Source: Saliniramus fredricksonii
GTDB lineage: Bacteria; Pseudomonadota; Alphaproteobacteria; Rhizobiales; Beijerinckiaceae
DNA: 64,000 bases
Assembly: GCF_900094735.1 (NCBI RefSeq)
Contig: NZ_FMBM01000001.1
Span: 1,054,001 to 1,118,000, forward strand
Direction of reading: 5' to 3'
Position numbers and translations under genes: made by a program. The notes under the pieces were generated by a model that saw only the letters and a program-made list of their open reading frames with translations, ran no database searches and was not told the origin of the DNA. Of this stretch, positions 20,757 to 32,112 are shown piece after piece; position 1 is the first letter of the stretch, and the number at the start of each line of letters is the position of its first letter.

Positions 20757-21917
20757 TCAGGCGGCGTCGACGCCCAGACCCTGCAAGCGCGCGAGGGCGG
20801 CATCGAGGGTCGCATCGCGTTTGGCAAAGCAGAAGCGCACGACATTGCGCACCGCGCCCTCGGCATAGAAGGCCGAGACGGGAATCGCCGCCACACCGTA
20901 TTCGCTGACCAGCTGCCGGCAGAAGGCGACGTCGTCTTCCCCGCCGATATCGATATTGAGGAAGTAGGTGCCCTGTGCCGGGATCACGCGATAGCCGAGC
21001 CGCTCCAGCCCGGCGGCGAAGAAGTCGCGCGAGCGTTGCAAGTCGCGGCGCAGCCCATGGAAGAATCCGTCTTCCTTCGATAATCCGTAAGCCACCGCCT
21101 CCTGCAGGTTGGGGGGCGTGGTGAAGGTGAGAAACTGGTGGGCTTTCGCCAGCACCTTGAGGATCTCGGGCTGGGCGCAGACGAAACCGACCTTCCAGCC
21201 GGTGAGGCTGAAGATCTTGCCGGCAGAGCCGATCTTGACGGTGCGATCACGCATGCCCGGACGCGCGATCAGCGGCAGATGCTGCAATCCGTCGAAGACG
21301 ATATGCTCCCAGACCTCGTCGCACAGGGCGATCGCGTCGAAAGCGACGCAATAGCGCGCCAGCAGATCGAGCTGCGCGGCGGGAAACACGGTGCCCGTCG
21401 GATTGAGCGGGTTGTTGAACAGCACGACCTTCGTTTTTTCCGAGAAGACCGCGGCGAGCGCTTCCTCGGTGATGGCGAAATGCGGTGGCTGCAGGGTGAC
21501 GAAGCGCGGTACACCACCGGCGCGGCGCACCAGCGGCAGATAGGCGTCATACATCGGCTCGAACAGAACCACTTCGTCGCCCGGTTCGATCAGCGCCATC
21601 AGCGCCCCGGCCAGAGCCTCGGTGGCGCCGGAGGTGACCATCACTTCGTTCTGCGGATCGAGATCGAGGCCCTGCCAATGCTTGTAATGCGCCGCGATGG
21701 CCTCGCGCAGGACGGGCAGGCCGAGCATGGGCGGATACTGGTTCCAGCCCTCGATCACGGCTTTTGCCGCGCGCTCGCGCACATCCTGCGGGCCCGGATC
21801 ATCGGGAAAGCCCTGGCCGAGATTGACCGCATCGGTCTCGCGGGCGACGCGCGACATTTCCTCGAAGATCGTCGTCGGCATGCCGGAGAGAACCGAATTC
21901 ATGCGTGGCTGGACCAT
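20757..21917 (-). CDS. Class I/II PLP-dependent aminotransferase (YbdL/KAT-like)
   Basis: 386 residues. Fold-type I features: TDAVNLGQGFPDDPGPQDV at the start (typical of the YbdL/kynurenine aminotransferase group), VTSGATEALAGALMALIEPG, the FNNPLNPTGTV Asn/Pro/Thr segment, ALCDEVWEHIVFD (Asp and Tyr/Val region) and the PLP Lys in IGSAGKIFSLTGWKVGF (near residue 235), with the carboxylate-binding Arg in VVRFCFAKRD. Likely substrates are methionine, glutamine or aromatic amino acids. It stands alone, and the context does not refine the substrate. Confidence 0.92.
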   Translation of the reverse strand: MVQPRMNSVLSGMPTTIFEEMSRVARETDAVNLGQGFPDDPGPQDVRERAAKAVIEGWNQYPPMLGLPVLREAIAAHYKHWQGLDLDPQNEVMVTSGATEALAGALMALIEPGDEVVLFEPMYDAYLPLVRRAGGVPRFVTLQPPHFAITEEALAAVFSEKTKVVLFNNPLNPTGTVFPAAQLDLLARYCVAFDAIALCDEVWEHIVFDGLQHLPLIARPGMRDRTVKIGSAGKIFSLTGWKVGFVCAQPEILKVLAKAHQFLTFTTPPNLQEAVAYGLSKEDGFFHGLRRDLQRSRDFFAAGLERLGYRVIPAQGTYFLNIDIGGEDDVAFCRQLVSEYGVAAIPVSAFYAEGAVRNVVRFCFAKRDATLDAALARLQGLGVDAA

Positions 21918-22066
21918 GGCCTCGTTCCTTCATTCAAACGCCGGGTCCGTTATATCGAACGCATCGCCTCCATGCCAAGTGGAAATTCTCGTCGGATGGA
22001 AATTCTTATCGCCGTGAAATACTCACCCGGAGTCCCGCCACCGACGCCAATGCAGGCTCGCGCCCG

Positions 22067-22762
22067 TCACAAACTCGCCGATCCCACCGTCATGCCGCCG
22101 CAGACATAGAGCACCTGCCCGGTGATGAAGCCGGAGCGGGCATCAAGCAGGTAGCTCGCCGCATGCGCGATATCCTCCGGCTCGCCGACACGGCGCACCG
22201 GCACCGCGTCGATGATCGCCTGGGTGCGCGGATCACCGGGCGGGTTGGCGCGCTCGAACAGTTCCGTGCGGATCGGGCCGGGGCCGATCGCGTTGGCGGT
22301 GATGCCGTGCGGGCCGAGCTCCAGCGCCCAGGTCTTGGCCATGCCGACCAGGCCGGCCTTGGTCGCGGCATAGGCGGTGCGCAGTTCCTTGCCGAGCGCC
22401 GCGCGCGACGCGATGTTGACGATGCGCCCGAACCCTGCGGCCTTCATCCCCGGCAAGAGCGCCTGCGCGCATTGCATGGCACAGCGCAGATTCAGCTGCA
22501 CCGTGGCATCGAGATCGGCGAAGGTCTGCTCTTCCAGCGTCGCGGGGCGCACCACGCCGACATTGTTGACGAGCCGGGTGATGGAGCCGCCCGATAATGC
22601 TTTCTCGATCGCCTGCGCCGTCGCCTCCGGATCGGACAGGTCGGCCTGGATGTCCCCGCCGACGCGATCGATGACGATCGGCTCGTATCCGTCCTCGCGC
22701 GCCCGCTTTGCGCAGGCCGCGCCGATGCCTGAGGCGCCGCCCGTGATCAGAATCCGTTCCAT
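22067..22762 (-). CDS. SDR-family NAD(P)-dependent oxidoreductase
   Basis: 231 residues from ATG 22762, preceded by GGGAGGACGGTAAT. The frame is open a further 33 codons without coding character. The Rossmann motif is ITGGASGIGAACAKRA. The catalytic Ser-Tyr-Lys appear in IVNIASRAALGKELRTAYAA and TKAGLVGMAK. The NNVGV motif near residue 80 and the GPIRTELFERANPPGD segment complete a classical SDR. The C-terminal GFITGQVLYVCGGMTVGSAS is typical of FabG-like members. The substrate is unknown. It is divergent from tkt across a 310-bp gap. Confidence 0.9.
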   Translation of the reverse strand: MERILITGGASGIGAACAKRAREDGYEPIVIDRVGGDIQADLSDPEATAQAIEKALSGGSITRLVNNVGVVRPATLEEQTFADLDATVQLNLRCAMQCAQALLPGMKAAGFGRIVNIASRAALGKELRTAYAATKAGLVGMAKTWALELGPHGITANAIGPGPIRTELFERANPPGDPRTQAIIDAVPVRRVGEPEDIAHAASYLLDARSGFITGQVLYVCGGMTVGSASL

Positions 22763-23072
22763 ATTACCGTCCTCCCGCTGGATTTTTCGCAAGCAGGATA
22801 GACGCTCACAAGCCGGGGTCACCGCGCGCGCTGAGACAGGCCGCATGCGTGCTATCCCCATCCGCAGGCCGTGGATCGGTCGATCACGGGCCTGCGACCG
22901 GTTTTCGCGTTTGCGGCACCGGTTTTCGTGCGCGCGGCGTTGACTCGCGCCCCGGCCATGCTAATCACCCCGCACGCCTTGCAGCGCCGCGATTTGCAGC
23001 GCCGCGATCTGCGAGGATCAGGCGGCAGCACCGGATGCGCCGCGCCACGCGAGCAAAACGGATAGCGAACCA
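22763..23072. promoter_or_regulatory. 310-bp divergent control region between the SDR gene and tkt
   Basis: No gene is seen. It holds a long imperfect dyad centred near 22880 (GCAGGCC at 22864-22870, GGCCTGC at 22889-22895, with GATC repeated inside). Two exact direct repeats ACCGGTTTTCG lie at 22897-22907 and 22918-22928, spaced 21 bp, about two helical turns. These look like regulator sites for the tkt-gap-pgk-fba operon or the SDR gene. A tandem duplication at 22981-23010 is listed separately. Confidence 0.5.
22981..23010. repeat. 15-bp tandem duplication in the tkt leader
   Basis: GCAGCGCCGCGATTT at 22981-22995 is repeated at 22996-23010 with one change (T to C). It lies about 60-90 bp before the tkt start. 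Confidence 0.65.
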
Positions 23073-25076
23073 GTGACCGACCAGACCTCTTCGACGCCCG
23101 TCTCCCATTCGCAGATGGCCAATGCCGTGCGCGCTCTTGCCATGGATGCCGTCGAGAAAGCCAGATCCGGCCATCCCGGGCTGCCCATGGGCGCTGCGGA
23201 TATTGCCACCGTGCTGTTTGCCGAGCATCTGAAATATGATGTCGCCGATCCCGCCTGGCCCGATCGCGACCGTTTCGTGCTCTCTGCCGGCCACGGCTCG
23301 ATGCTGCTCTACGCGCTGTTGCATCTGACCGGCGTGAAGGGCGTAACCATCGACGAGCTGAAGAATTTCCGCCAGCTGCATTCGCTGACGCCGGGGCACC
23401 CGGAGAATTTCGTCACTCCGGGTGTCGAGACCACGACCGGCCCGCTCGGGCAGGGCATTGCCACCGCCGTCGGCATGGCCTTGGCCGAGCGCATGCTCGC
23501 CGCCGAATACGGCGCCGATCTCGTCGATCACCACACCTTCGTGCTGGCTTCCGATGGCGATCTGATGGAAGGGGTGAGCCAGGAATCGATCGCGCTCGCC
23601 GGCCATCTCAGGCTGAATCGGCTGATCGTGCTCTTCGATGATAACGGCATCTCCATCGACGGGCCGCTCTCGCTCGCCGATTCCACCGACCAGATCAAGC
23701 GCGTCGAGGCTTCCGGCTGGCGCGGTATCCGCGTCGACGGGCATGATCCGGAGGCGATTTCGCAGGCCATCGCGGAGGCGAAGACCTCCGACCGCCCGGT
23801 CCTGATCGCCTGCAAGACCACGATCGGCTACGGCGCCCCCAACCGCGCCGGCACCTCCAAGGCCCATGGCGAGCCGCTCGGCGCCGAGGAGATGGAGGGC
23901 GCGAAGAAGGCGCTCGACTGGCCGCACGCACCGTTCGAGATCCCGCAGGAGATCAAGCAGGCCTGGGAAGCAGCCGGGCGCCGCGGCGCACAGGCCCGCG
24001 CCGACTGGCAGGCCCGGATCGGCAAGCTGGAATCGTCTGCGCGCGCCGAATTCGAGCGTCGCCTGAAGGGCACGGTTCCCGCCGGTCTCGCCGGTGCGGT
24101 CACCGCGCTCAAGGACAAGCTCGCCGCCGAGCCGGCCAAGGTAGCGACCCGCAAGGCCAGCGAGATGGCGCTGGAAGCGATCACCCCGGTCATGCCGGAA
24201 CTGACGCTGGGCTCCGCCGATCTGACGCCGTCGAACAATACGAAGACCAAGGCCGCCGTGCCGGTGAAGCCCGGTGATTTCGCCGGTCGCTATATCCACT
24301 ACGGCATTCGCGAGCACGGCATGGCTGCGGCGATGAACGGCATCGCCCTGCATGGCGGGCTGCGTCCCGCCGGCGCGACCTTCTTCGTCTTCACCGATTA
24401 CGCCCGCCCGGCGATCCGCATCGCAGCGCTTTCCGGGCTGCCTTCGGTCTTCATCATGACGCATGACTCCATCGGTCTGGGCGAGGACGGGCCGACGCAC
24501 CAGCCGGTCGAGCATCTCTCCGCCTTCCGCGGCATGCCCAATATCAGCGTGTTCCGCCCCTGCGACGCGATCGAGACGGCGGAATGCTGGCAGCTCGCGC
24601 TGGAGCGCACGGACGGGCCGAGCATTCTGGCGCTCACCCGTCAGGGTCTCTCCCAATCGCGTGAGACGGGCGGGGCGGATAATCTGTGCGCTTTCGGGGC
24701 CTACGAGATCGCGCCGGCGAAGGGCGAGGCACAGGCGAGCCTGTTCGCTTCCGGTTCCGAGGTCGAGATCGCCTTGCAGGCAAAGGCGGTTCTGGATGAA
24801 CGCGGAACGCCGACGCGCGTTGTCTCGGTGCCTTCGCTTGATCTCTTCCTGGCGCAGCCCGAAGAGGTGCGCGCACGCATCATCGGCAAGGCGCCGGTGC
24901 GGGCGGCGGTGGAAGCGGGTGTGCGGTTCGGCTGGGATGCCGTGATCGGGGAAGACGGCATCTTCGTCGGCATGGCGAGCTTCGGTGCGAGCGCGCCCTA
25001 CAAGGATCTCTACCAGCATTTCGGCATCACGCCGGAGAAGCTGGCGGATGCGGTGACGGCGCGCCACAACGGCTGA
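23073..25076 (+). CDS. tkt: Transketolase
   Basis: 667 residues, starting with GTG. Thiamine-diphosphate enzyme features: [20 protein letters not shown] at the start, the ThDP-binding [16 protein letters not shown]...[16 protein letters not shown] segment (GDG-x-N-like), the pyrimidine-domain [20 protein letters not shown], and [17 protein letters not shown] with [20 protein letters not shown]. It transfers two-carbon units in the pentose phosphate or Calvin cycle. It heads an operon with gap, pgk and fba in the same order as many alphaproteobacterial cbb or glycolytic clusters, but no RuBisCO or phosphoribulokinase gene is present here. Confidence 0.97.
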   Translation: MTDQTSSTPVSHSQMANAVRALAMDAVEKARSGHPGLPMGAADIATVLFAEHLKYDVADPAWPDRDRFVLSAGHGSMLLYALLHLTGVKGVTIDELKNFRQLHSLTPGHPENFVTPGVETTTGPLGQGIATAVGMALAERMLAAEYGADLVDHHTFVLASDGDLMEGVSQESIALAGHLRLNRLIVLFDDNGISIDGPLSLADSTDQIKRVEASGWRGIRVDGHDPEAISQAIAEAKTSDRPVLIACKTTIGYGAPNRAGTSKAHGEPLGAEEMEGAKKALDWPHAPFEIPQEIKQAWEAAGRRGAQARADWQARIGKLESSARAEFERRLKGTVPAGLAGAVTALKDKLAAEPAKVATRKASEMALEAITPVMPELTLGSADLTPSNNTKTKAAVPVKPGDFAGRYIHYGIREHGMAAAMNGIALHGGLRPAGATFFVFTDYARPAIRIAALSGLPSVFIMTHDSIGLGEDGPTHQPVEHLSAFRGMPNISVFRPCDAIETAECWQLALERTDGPSILALTRQGLSQSRETGGADNLCAFGAYEIAPAKGEAQASLFASGSEVEIALQAKAVLDERGTPTRVVSVPSLDLFLAQPEEVRARIIGKAPVRAAVEAGVRFGWDAVIGEDGIFVGMASFGASAPYKDLYQHFGITPEKLADAVTARHNG

Positions 25077-25129
25077 GGGCCGGTTGAGCGCAAAGCGGTT
25101 GAGACAGATTTGACAGGGAGATTGACGTC

Positions 25130-26137
25130 ATGACGGTTAAGGTCGCCATTAACGGCTTCGGGCGCATCGGGCGCAACATCCTGCGCGCCATTGCCGAGAG
25201 CGGGCGTACGGATATCAAGGTCGTCGCCATCAACGATCTCGGCCCGGTCGAGACCAATGCGCATCTCCTGCGCTATGATTCGGTGCATGGCCGCTATCCC
25301 GGCGAGGTCAAGGTCGATGGCGACACCATCGATGTCGGCTCCGGCCCGATCAAGGTGACGGCGGTGCGCAATCCCGCCGAATTGCCGCACAAGGAACTCG
25401 GCGTCGACATCGCACTCGAATGCACCGGCATCTTCACTGCCCGCGACAAGGCGGCGGCGCATCTGGAAGCGGGCGCGAAGCGCGTGATCGTCTCCGCGCC
25501 GGCATCGGGGGCGGATCTGACGCTGGTCTATGGCGTCAACCACGACAAGCTGACGAAGGATCACCTCGTCATCTCGAACGCATCCTGCACCACCAACTGC
25601 CTCGCGCCGGTGGCCAAGGTGCTCAATGATGCGGTGGGGATCGAGCATGGTTTCATGACCACGATCCATTCCTATACCAACGACCAGCCCTCCCTCGACC
25701 AGATGCACAAGGATCTCTATCGCGGACGCGCTGCGGCGGTCTCGATGATCCCGACCTCGACGGGCGCGGCCAAGGCGGTCGGGCTGGTCCTGCCGGAACT
25801 CGACGGCAAGCTCGACGGAGCTGCAATCCGCGTGCCGACGCCGAATGTCTCGGTGGTCGATCTGAAATTCGTCGCCGCGCGCGAGACCACGATCGACGAG
25901 ATCAACGACGCGATCAGGCAGGCCGCAGACGGCCCGATGAAGGGCGTGCTCGGTTACACGCTCGAGCCCAACGTCTCCATCGATTTCAACCATGATCCGC
26001 ATTCCTCGGTCTTCCACATGGATCAGACCAAGGTGACGGGCGGCAAGCTGGTGCGCGTCGTTTCCTGGTACGATAACGAATGGGGCTTCTCCAACCGTAT
26101 GGCCGATACCGCCGTGCTGATGGGCAAGACCCTCTGA
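25130..26137 (+). CDS. gap: Glyceraldehyde-3-phosphate dehydrogenase, type I
   Basis: 335 residues, preceded by AGGGAG. The NAD-binding start is [19 protein letters not shown]. The catalytic Cys lies in [20 protein letters not shown] (about residue 155), with the His in the [20 protein letters not shown] segment. The C-terminal [20 protein letters not shown] is diagnostic. The adenine-binding loop reads [15 protein letters not shown]; the ND-L pattern does not settle NAD versus NADP use. It converts glyceraldehyde-3-phosphate to 1,3-bisphosphoglycerate. It is 53 bp after tkt and 90 bp before pgk, clearly one operon. Confidence 0.97.
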   Translation: MTVKVAINGFGRIGRNILRAIAESGRTDIKVVAINDLGPVETNAHLLRYDSVHGRYPGEVKVDGDTIDVGSGPIKVTAVRNPAELPHKELGVDIALECTGIFTARDKAAAHLEAGAKRVIVSAPASGADLTLVYGVNHDKLTKDHLVISNASCTTNCLAPVAKVLNDAVGIEHGFMTTIHSYTNDQPSLDQMHKDLYRGRAAAVSMIPTSTGAAKAVGLVLPELDGKLDGAAIRVPTPNVSVVDLKFVAARETTIDEINDAIRQAADGPMKGVLGYTLEPNVSIDFNHDPHSSVFHMDQTKVTGGKLVRVVSWYDNEWGFSNRMADTAVLMGKTL

Positions 26138-26227
26138 AGCCGTGAACGTGCCGGGCGGCCTGCAGGTCGCCCGGAAGCCTGCGCCGGCCCGCTTCCCTTT
26201 TCCGCTGATAGTTCCGGAGCCCTGTTG

Positions 26228-27424
26228 ATGAGCGATTTCAAGACCCTCGACGACGTCTCGTTTCAGGGCAAGCGCGTATTGCTGCGCGTCGATCTCAACG
26301 TGCCCATGGAGAAAGGCCGCGTCACCGACAAGACGCGGATCGAACGTGTCGCATCCACCATTCGCGAGATTGCCGGCAAGGGCGGGCGTGTGGTGCTGCT
26401 GGCGCATTTCGGACGTCCCAAGGGGAAGAAGGTCGAGAGCGAGAGCCTCGCCCCGGTCGCGGACGCAGTGGGCAAGGTGCTCGACCGCAAGGTCGCCTTC
26501 GCCGACGATTGCATCGGCGAGGCGGCCAGGGCCGCCGTCGATGCGCTGGATGACGGCGAGATCGTGCTTCTGGAGAACACCCGTTTTCACGAAGGCGAGG
26601 AAAACAACGACCCGGACTTCGCCAAGGCACTGGCTGCAAACGGCGATCTTTACGTCAATGACGCCTTCTCGGCGGCCCATCGCGCCCATGCCTCGACGGA
26701 GGGTCTCGCCCATCTGCTTCCGGCCTATGCGGGCCGCGCCATGCAGAAGGAGCTCGAAGCCCTGACCAGGGGGCTCGAAAAGCCGACGCGTCCCGTCTGC
26801 GCCATTGTCGGCGGCGCCAAGGTCTCCACCAAGATCGACCTTCTGGAAAATCTCGTCGGTCGGGTCGACAAGCTCGTGATCGGCGGCGGCATGGCCAATA
26901 CTTTCCTGCATGCCAACGGCGTCGCCGTCGGCAAGTCGCTGGCCGAACGCGATCTGGCCGAGACCGCGCAAAAGATCCTGGCGCGGGCGAAGGAGACCGG
27001 CTGCGAGGTCATCCTGCCCGTCGATGCCGTGGTCGCAAAGGAATTCAAGGCGGGTGCCGCCAGCAATGTCCATATGATCGACACCATTCCGGAAGACGGC
27101 ATGATTCTCGATCTCGGCCCCGCCTCGGTGGAGCGGGTCAAGGCGGCGATGAGCGATTCGCGCACCATCGTCTGGAACGGGCCGCTCGGTGCGTTCGAGA
27201 TCAAGCCGTTCGACAAGGGGACCGTGGATGCCGCGCGCTATGCCGCAAGGCGCACCGAGGCGAAGGCGATCATCACCGTCGCGGGCGGCGGCGATACGGT
27301 TGCCGCGCTCAACCATGCCGGTGTGGCCGATGATTTTACCTATGTCTCGACGGCCGGCGGTGCCTTCCTCGAATGGCTGGAAGGCAAGGTGCTCCCCGGT
27401 GTCGCGGCCTTGCGCAAGAGTTGA
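26228..27424 (+). CDS. pgk: Phosphoglycerate kinase
   Basis: 398 residues from ATG 26228, with GGAG upstream. Substrate-binding [18 protein letters not shown] is near the start. [23 protein letters not shown] and [14 protein letters not shown] follow. The nucleotide-binding half has [30 protein letters not shown] and [15 protein letters not shown], with [17 protein letters not shown] near the end. All hinge and active-site motifs are intact. It makes ATP and 3-phosphoglycerate from 1,3-bisphosphoglycerate. The gene sits between gap and fba. Confidence 0.98.
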   Translation: MSDFKTLDDVSFQGKRVLLRVDLNVPMEKGRVTDKTRIERVASTIREIAGKGGRVVLLAHFGRPKGKKVESESLAPVADAVGKVLDRKVAFADDCIGEAARAAVDALDDGEIVLLENTRFHEGEENNDPDFAKALAANGDLYVNDAFSAAHRAHASTEGLAHLLPAYAGRAMQKELEALTRGLEKPTRPVCAIVGGAKVSTKIDLLENLVGRVDKLVIGGGMANTFLHANGVAVGKSLAERDLAETAQKILARAKETGCEVILPVDAVVAKEFKAGAASNVHMIDTIPEDGMILDLGPASVERVKAAMSDSRTIVWNGPLGAFEIKPFDKGTVDAARYAARRTEAKAIITVAGGGDTVAALNHAGVADDFTYVSTAGGAFLEWLEGKVLPGVAALRKS

Positions 27425-27470
27425 TGCCGGTTCCCGGCGCTGTTTTCGCTATTTGAGGGGATGAAACGTG

Positions 27471-28490
27471 ATGAATCTGGATCAACTGACCGATATCGCC
27501 GAAAAGATGGTCGCCCCCGGCAAGGGCATTCTCGCCGCTGACGAGAGCTCGGGCACGATCAAGAAGCGCTTCGACGCGATCAAGGTGGAATCCACGGAAG
27601 AAACCCGCCGCGACTACCGCGAAATGCTTTTTCGCACCGAATCGGCGATGAAGGAGAACATTTCCGGCGTCATCCTCTATGACGAGACCATCCGCCAGAA
27701 GGCCGCCGACGGCACGCCGCTGGTCAGGCTGATCGAGGCGGCGGGCTCGATCCCGGGCATCAAGGTCGATGCCGGCGCCAAGCCGCTCCCCGCTTGCCCC
27801 GGCGAGACCGTGACGGAGGGCCTCGACGGTCTGCGTGAGCGGCTGAAGGATTATCATGAACTCGGCGCCCGCTTCGCCAAATGGCGTGCGGTGATCGACA
27901 TCGCCGACGGCATCCCGACCTGGACCTGCGTCAAGACCAACGCCCATGCGCTGGCGCGCTATGCGGCGCTCTGCCAGGAGGCGAATATCGTCCCGATCGT
28001 CGAGCCGGAAGTGCTGATGGATGGTGATCACGACATCCAGCGTTGCGCTGATGTCACCGAATGGGTGCTCAAGACGGTCTATGAGGAGCTCTACGAGCAG
28101 CGTGTCGTGCTCGAAGGCACCATTCTCAAGCCGAACATGATCGTGCCGGGCAAGAAGAGCGCGAAGCAGGTTTCAGTCGAGGAGGTGGCCGAGCGCACCA
28201 TCATGGTGCTGGAGCGCTGCGTCCCCGTCGCGGTGCCGGGCATCGCCTTCCTCTCCGGCGGCCAGTCCGACGAGCAGGCCACGGCGCATCTCGATGCCAT
28301 GAACAGGATCGGCGGCTTCCCCTGGAACATGACCTTCTCCTATGGCCGCGCCCTCCAGGCCGCGCCGCAGAAGGCCTGGTCCGGCAAGAAGGAGAATATC
28401 CCCGCCGCACAGAAGGCCTTTGCGCATCGCGCCAGGATGAACGGGCTGGCCTCGCTCGGCGAATGGAGCAAGGATCTCGAGAGCGCCTGA
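27471..28490 (+). CDS. fba: Fructose-bisphosphate aldolase, class I (animal-type)
   Basis: 339 residues from ATG 27471; a GTG one codon earlier is the alternative. Shine-Dalgarno GAGGGG lies 10 nt upstream. Motifs are those of Schiff-base aldolases rather than the zinc class II type: GKGILAADESSGTIKKRF at the start, GVILYDETIRQKAADG, VPIVEPEVLMDGDHD, the Schiff-base Lys in VVLEGTILKPNMIVPG and FLSGGQSDEQATAHL. It ends with EWSKDLESA and lacks the eukaryotic C-terminal Tyr. It cleaves fructose-1,6-bisphosphate. It is the last gene of the tkt-gap-pgk-fba operon. Class I aldolase is less common in bacteria but known in alphaproteobacteria. Confidence 0.95.
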   Translation: MNLDQLTDIAEKMVAPGKGILAADESSGTIKKRFDAIKVESTEETRRDYREMLFRTESAMKENISGVILYDETIRQKAADGTPLVRLIEAAGSIPGIKVDAGAKPLPACPGETVTEGLDGLRERLKDYHELGARFAKWRAVIDIADGIPTWTCVKTNAHALARYAALCQEANIVPIVEPEVLMDGDHDIQRCADVTEWVLKTVYEELYEQRVVLEGTILKPNMIVPGKKSAKQVSVEEVAERTIMVLERCVPVAVPGIAFLSGGQSDEQATAHLDAMNRIGGFPWNMTFSYGRALQAAPQKAWSGKKENIPAAQKAFAHRARMNGLASLGEWSKDLESA

Positions 28491-28532
28491 TCACGCGGCG
28501 TGCCGAGCCTGCGGGCAGGGCCGGCGCGGATC

Positions 28533-28561
28533 TTGACAACGCGAGCCACTTGTCGTAGCCA
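28533..28561 (+). promoter_or_regulatory. Candidate sigma-70 promoter of rplU-rpmA
   Basis: A perfect TTGACA -35 at 28533-28538, a 17-bp spacer and a weak TAGCCA -10 at 28556-28561. It lies in the 216-bp gap after fba and would give a 5' leader of about 140 nt for rplU. Confidence 0.5.
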
Positions 28562-28598
28562 CGGCGCTTCAGCAAGACTTGCACGTTTTGCATGCGCC

Positions 28599-28620
28599 GT
28601 GCGCCGCTTCGGTGGTGCGC
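28599..28620 (+). ncRNA. UUCG-capped hairpin in the rplU leader
   Basis: GTGCGCCGC (28599-28607) pairs, with G-U pairs, to GTGGTGCGC (28612-28620) around a TTCG tetraloop with the canonical C-G closing pair. It lies downstream of the candidate promoter and 87 nt upstream of the rplU ATG, so it is in the transcribed leader. A ribosomal-protein autoregulatory leader is possible; there is no U-run for simple termination. Confidence 0.45.
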
Positions 28621-28706
28621 ATTCATGATAGCCGGAAACTGCAAAGAAGCCGGTCCCGACGGTCGCAAGCCGCCGGAGAGCCGGATCGAACACGAGGAAA
28701 AAAACG

Positions 28707-29129
28707 ATGTTCGCAGTGATCAAGACCGGCGGCAAGCAGTACCGCGTCGCCGCCGATGATGTGATTACGGTCGAGCGCCTTCCCGCCGCTGCGGGCGAGA
28801 GCGTCACGATCACCGATGTGCTGATGCTGGCCAATGGCGACGACGTGAAGGTCGGTGCGCCCACGGTCGAAGGTGCTTCCGTCGTGGCCGAGGTGGTCGA
28901 GCTGACCCGCGGCCCGAAGGTCATTGCCTTCAAGAAGCGTCGCCGCCAGAATTCGAAGCGCAAGCGCGGTCACCGCCAGGACCTGATCACCCTGCGCATC
29001 ACCGAGATCCTCGCCGACGGGGCCAAGCCCTCGGGCAAGAAGGCGACGGCGAAGAAGACTGCCGCGAAGAAAGCCCCCGCCGAGGCCGAGGTTTCCGGGG
29101 ATGCCGCCGCTGAAGAGAAATCCGCGTAA
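28707..29129 (+). CDS. rplU: 50S ribosomal protein L21
   Basis: 140 residues. The L21 core starts [20 protein letters not shown] and contains the [20 protein letters not shown] and [20 protein letters not shown] segments that bind 23S rRNA. Beyond about residue 103 there is a Lys/Ala-rich extension ([20 protein letters not shown]) of roughly 35 residues that E. coli L21 lacks; such tails are common in Hyphomicrobiales. It is co-transcribed with rpmA, 53 bp downstream. The ribosome site GAGGAAAAAAACG precedes it. Confidence 0.97.
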   Translation: MFAVIKTGGKQYRVAADDVITVERLPAAAGESVTITDVLMLANGDDVKVGAPTVEGASVVAEVVELTRGPKVIAFKKRRRQNSKRKRGHRQDLITLRITEILADGAKPSGKKATAKKTAAKKAPAEAEVSGDAAAEEKSA

Positions 29130-29182
29130 GACGCGACCGTCACCGGGCGTCACACGCAAGTAGCATTGAGGGGAGTAGACCC

Positions 29183-29449
29183 ATGGCACACAAAAAGGCA
29201 GGCGGCTCGTCCCGTAACGGTCGCGATTCCGAAGGCCGCCGTCTCGGCGTGAAGAAATTCGGCAACGAGCGCGTCGCGGCCGGCAATATCATCATTCGCC
29301 AGCGGGGCACGAAGGTGCATCCGGGGGTGAATGTCGGCCTCGGCAAGGATCATACGATCTTCGCGCTTTGTGAAGGGCGCGTGCAGTTCGGCAAGAAACT
29401 CGGCCGATCGATCGTATCCGTAGTACCGGCCCAGGAGGCCGCAGAGTAA
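29183..29449 (+). CDS. rpmA: 50S ribosomal protein L27
   Basis: 88 residues. It starts [20 protein letters not shown], the conserved flexible N-terminus that reaches the peptidyl transferase centre, and continues [20 protein letters not shown] and [20 protein letters not shown]. The length is standard. The Shine-Dalgarno GGGGAG is about 8 nt upstream. It completes the rplU-rpmA operon and is followed by a strong terminator. The common downstream partner obgE is close (30358), separated by a GNAT gene. Confidence 0.98.
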   Translation: MAHKKAGGSSRNGRDSEGRRLGVKKFGNERVAAGNIIIRQRGTKVHPGVNVGLGKDHTIFALCEGRVQFGKKLGRSIVSVVPAQEAAE

Positions 29450-29562
29450 ACCGGCGAGAGCGAAGTCCGACGAAGGAGCTCCCGCCGGGTCCCACACCCC
29501 CCGGCGGTCGAGAAGCTCCAGATGCGGCACAATGCCTCGCCAGAGAGCTCCGACAGACCCCG

Positions 29563-29587
29563 GGGGAGGTGGAACGCCACCTCCCTT
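29563..29587 (+). terminator. Rho-independent terminator after rpmA
   Basis: GGGAGGTGG (29563-29571), loop AACG, CCACCTCCC (29576-29584), then TTT. The stem is a perfect 9 bp. It ends the rplU-rpmA transcript upstream of the GNAT gene. Confidence 0.85.
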
Positions 29588-29647
29588 TCGTCGTTTTCAA
29601 GCGGCTTCCCCGGCCAATCCGGAATCCGCGAGATCGGAGCTGAATGC

Positions 29648-31395
<1,748 letters not shown>

Positions 31396-31442
31396 GAGCA
31401 CCGCCCGCATCTCCATCACGCAGACATCCTGAGGGAAATTTC

Positions 31443-32084
31443 ATGGCCCGCAAGCTCTCTGGAACCATCATCATCGCCACCCACAATGCCGGCAAGCTGC
31501 GCGAGATGCGCGAATTGCTTGCGCCTTTCGGGATCGAGGCGACATCGGCGGGGGAGCGCGGACTGCCGGTACCGGATGAGACCGGGCACATGTTTTCCGA
31601 AAATGCCGCCATCAAGGCGCATGCCGCAGCCCAGGCGACGGGGCTGCCGGCGCTGTCCGACGATTCCGGCCTGTGCGTCGCCGCGCTCGATTGCGCGCCG
31701 GGCCTTTTCTCTGCCGATTGGGCGGTCAACAAGGATTTCGCCCCGGCCATGGAGAAGGTCGAGCGCGAATTGCAAAAGCGCGGCGCGACGGCGCCCGAAC
31801 AGCGGCGCGCGTACTTCGTCTCCGCCCTCGTCGTCGCCTGGCCCGACGGGCACGAGGAGATCTTCGAGGGGCGGGTGCATGGCGCAGTCATCTGGCCGCC
31901 GCGCGGCGAGAAAGGTTTCGGCTATGATCCCATGTTCGTGCCGGACGGGTCCGCGCGCTCGTTCGGCGAGATGAGCGCGCAGGAAAAGCACGGAATCGAC
32001 TGGCTGGCCGCGCCCGACAACGCGCTCTCGCACCGCGCCCGCGCCTTCGTCGCGCTGGCCCGCGCCTGCCTGGAGCCGCGCTGA
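31443..32084 (+). CDS. rdgB: dITP/XTP pyrophosphatase (RdgB/HAM1)
   Basis: 213 residues. The nucleotide-binding [20 protein letters not shown] opens the protein. [11 protein letters not shown] equivalent [20 protein letters not shown] holds the catalytic acids, and [16 protein letters not shown] and [11 protein letters not shown] complete the HAM1 signature. It hydrolyses non-canonical purine triphosphates (dITP, XTP), protecting DNA. Downstream of obgE, with the 48-bp gap allowing co-transcription. It converges on the phosphoesterase gene. In many relatives it adjoins rph and hemW, which are not here. Confidence 0.96.
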   Translation: MARKLSGTIIIATHNAGKLREMRELLAPFGIEATSAGERGLPVPDETGHMFSENAAIKAHAAAQATGLPALSDDSGLCVAALDCAPGLFSADWAVNKDFAPAMEKVERELQKRGATAPEQRRAYFVSALVVAWPDGHEEIFEGRVHGAVIWPPRGEKGFGYDPMFVPDGSARSFGEMSAQEKHGIDWLAAPDNALSHRARAFVALARACLEPR

Positions 32085-32112
32085 ACCGCGCAAAAGCTGC
32101 CGACAGGCTAAG

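Noticed and set aside
22965-25067. Minus-strand open frame of 700 codons over tkt
   Set aside because: Mirror of transketolase codons, rich in Arg, His and Asp; no recognisable fold.
25010-27316. Minus-strand open frame of 768 codons over gap and pgk
   Set aside because: Spans two real genes on the other strand; composition is that of an antisense frame.
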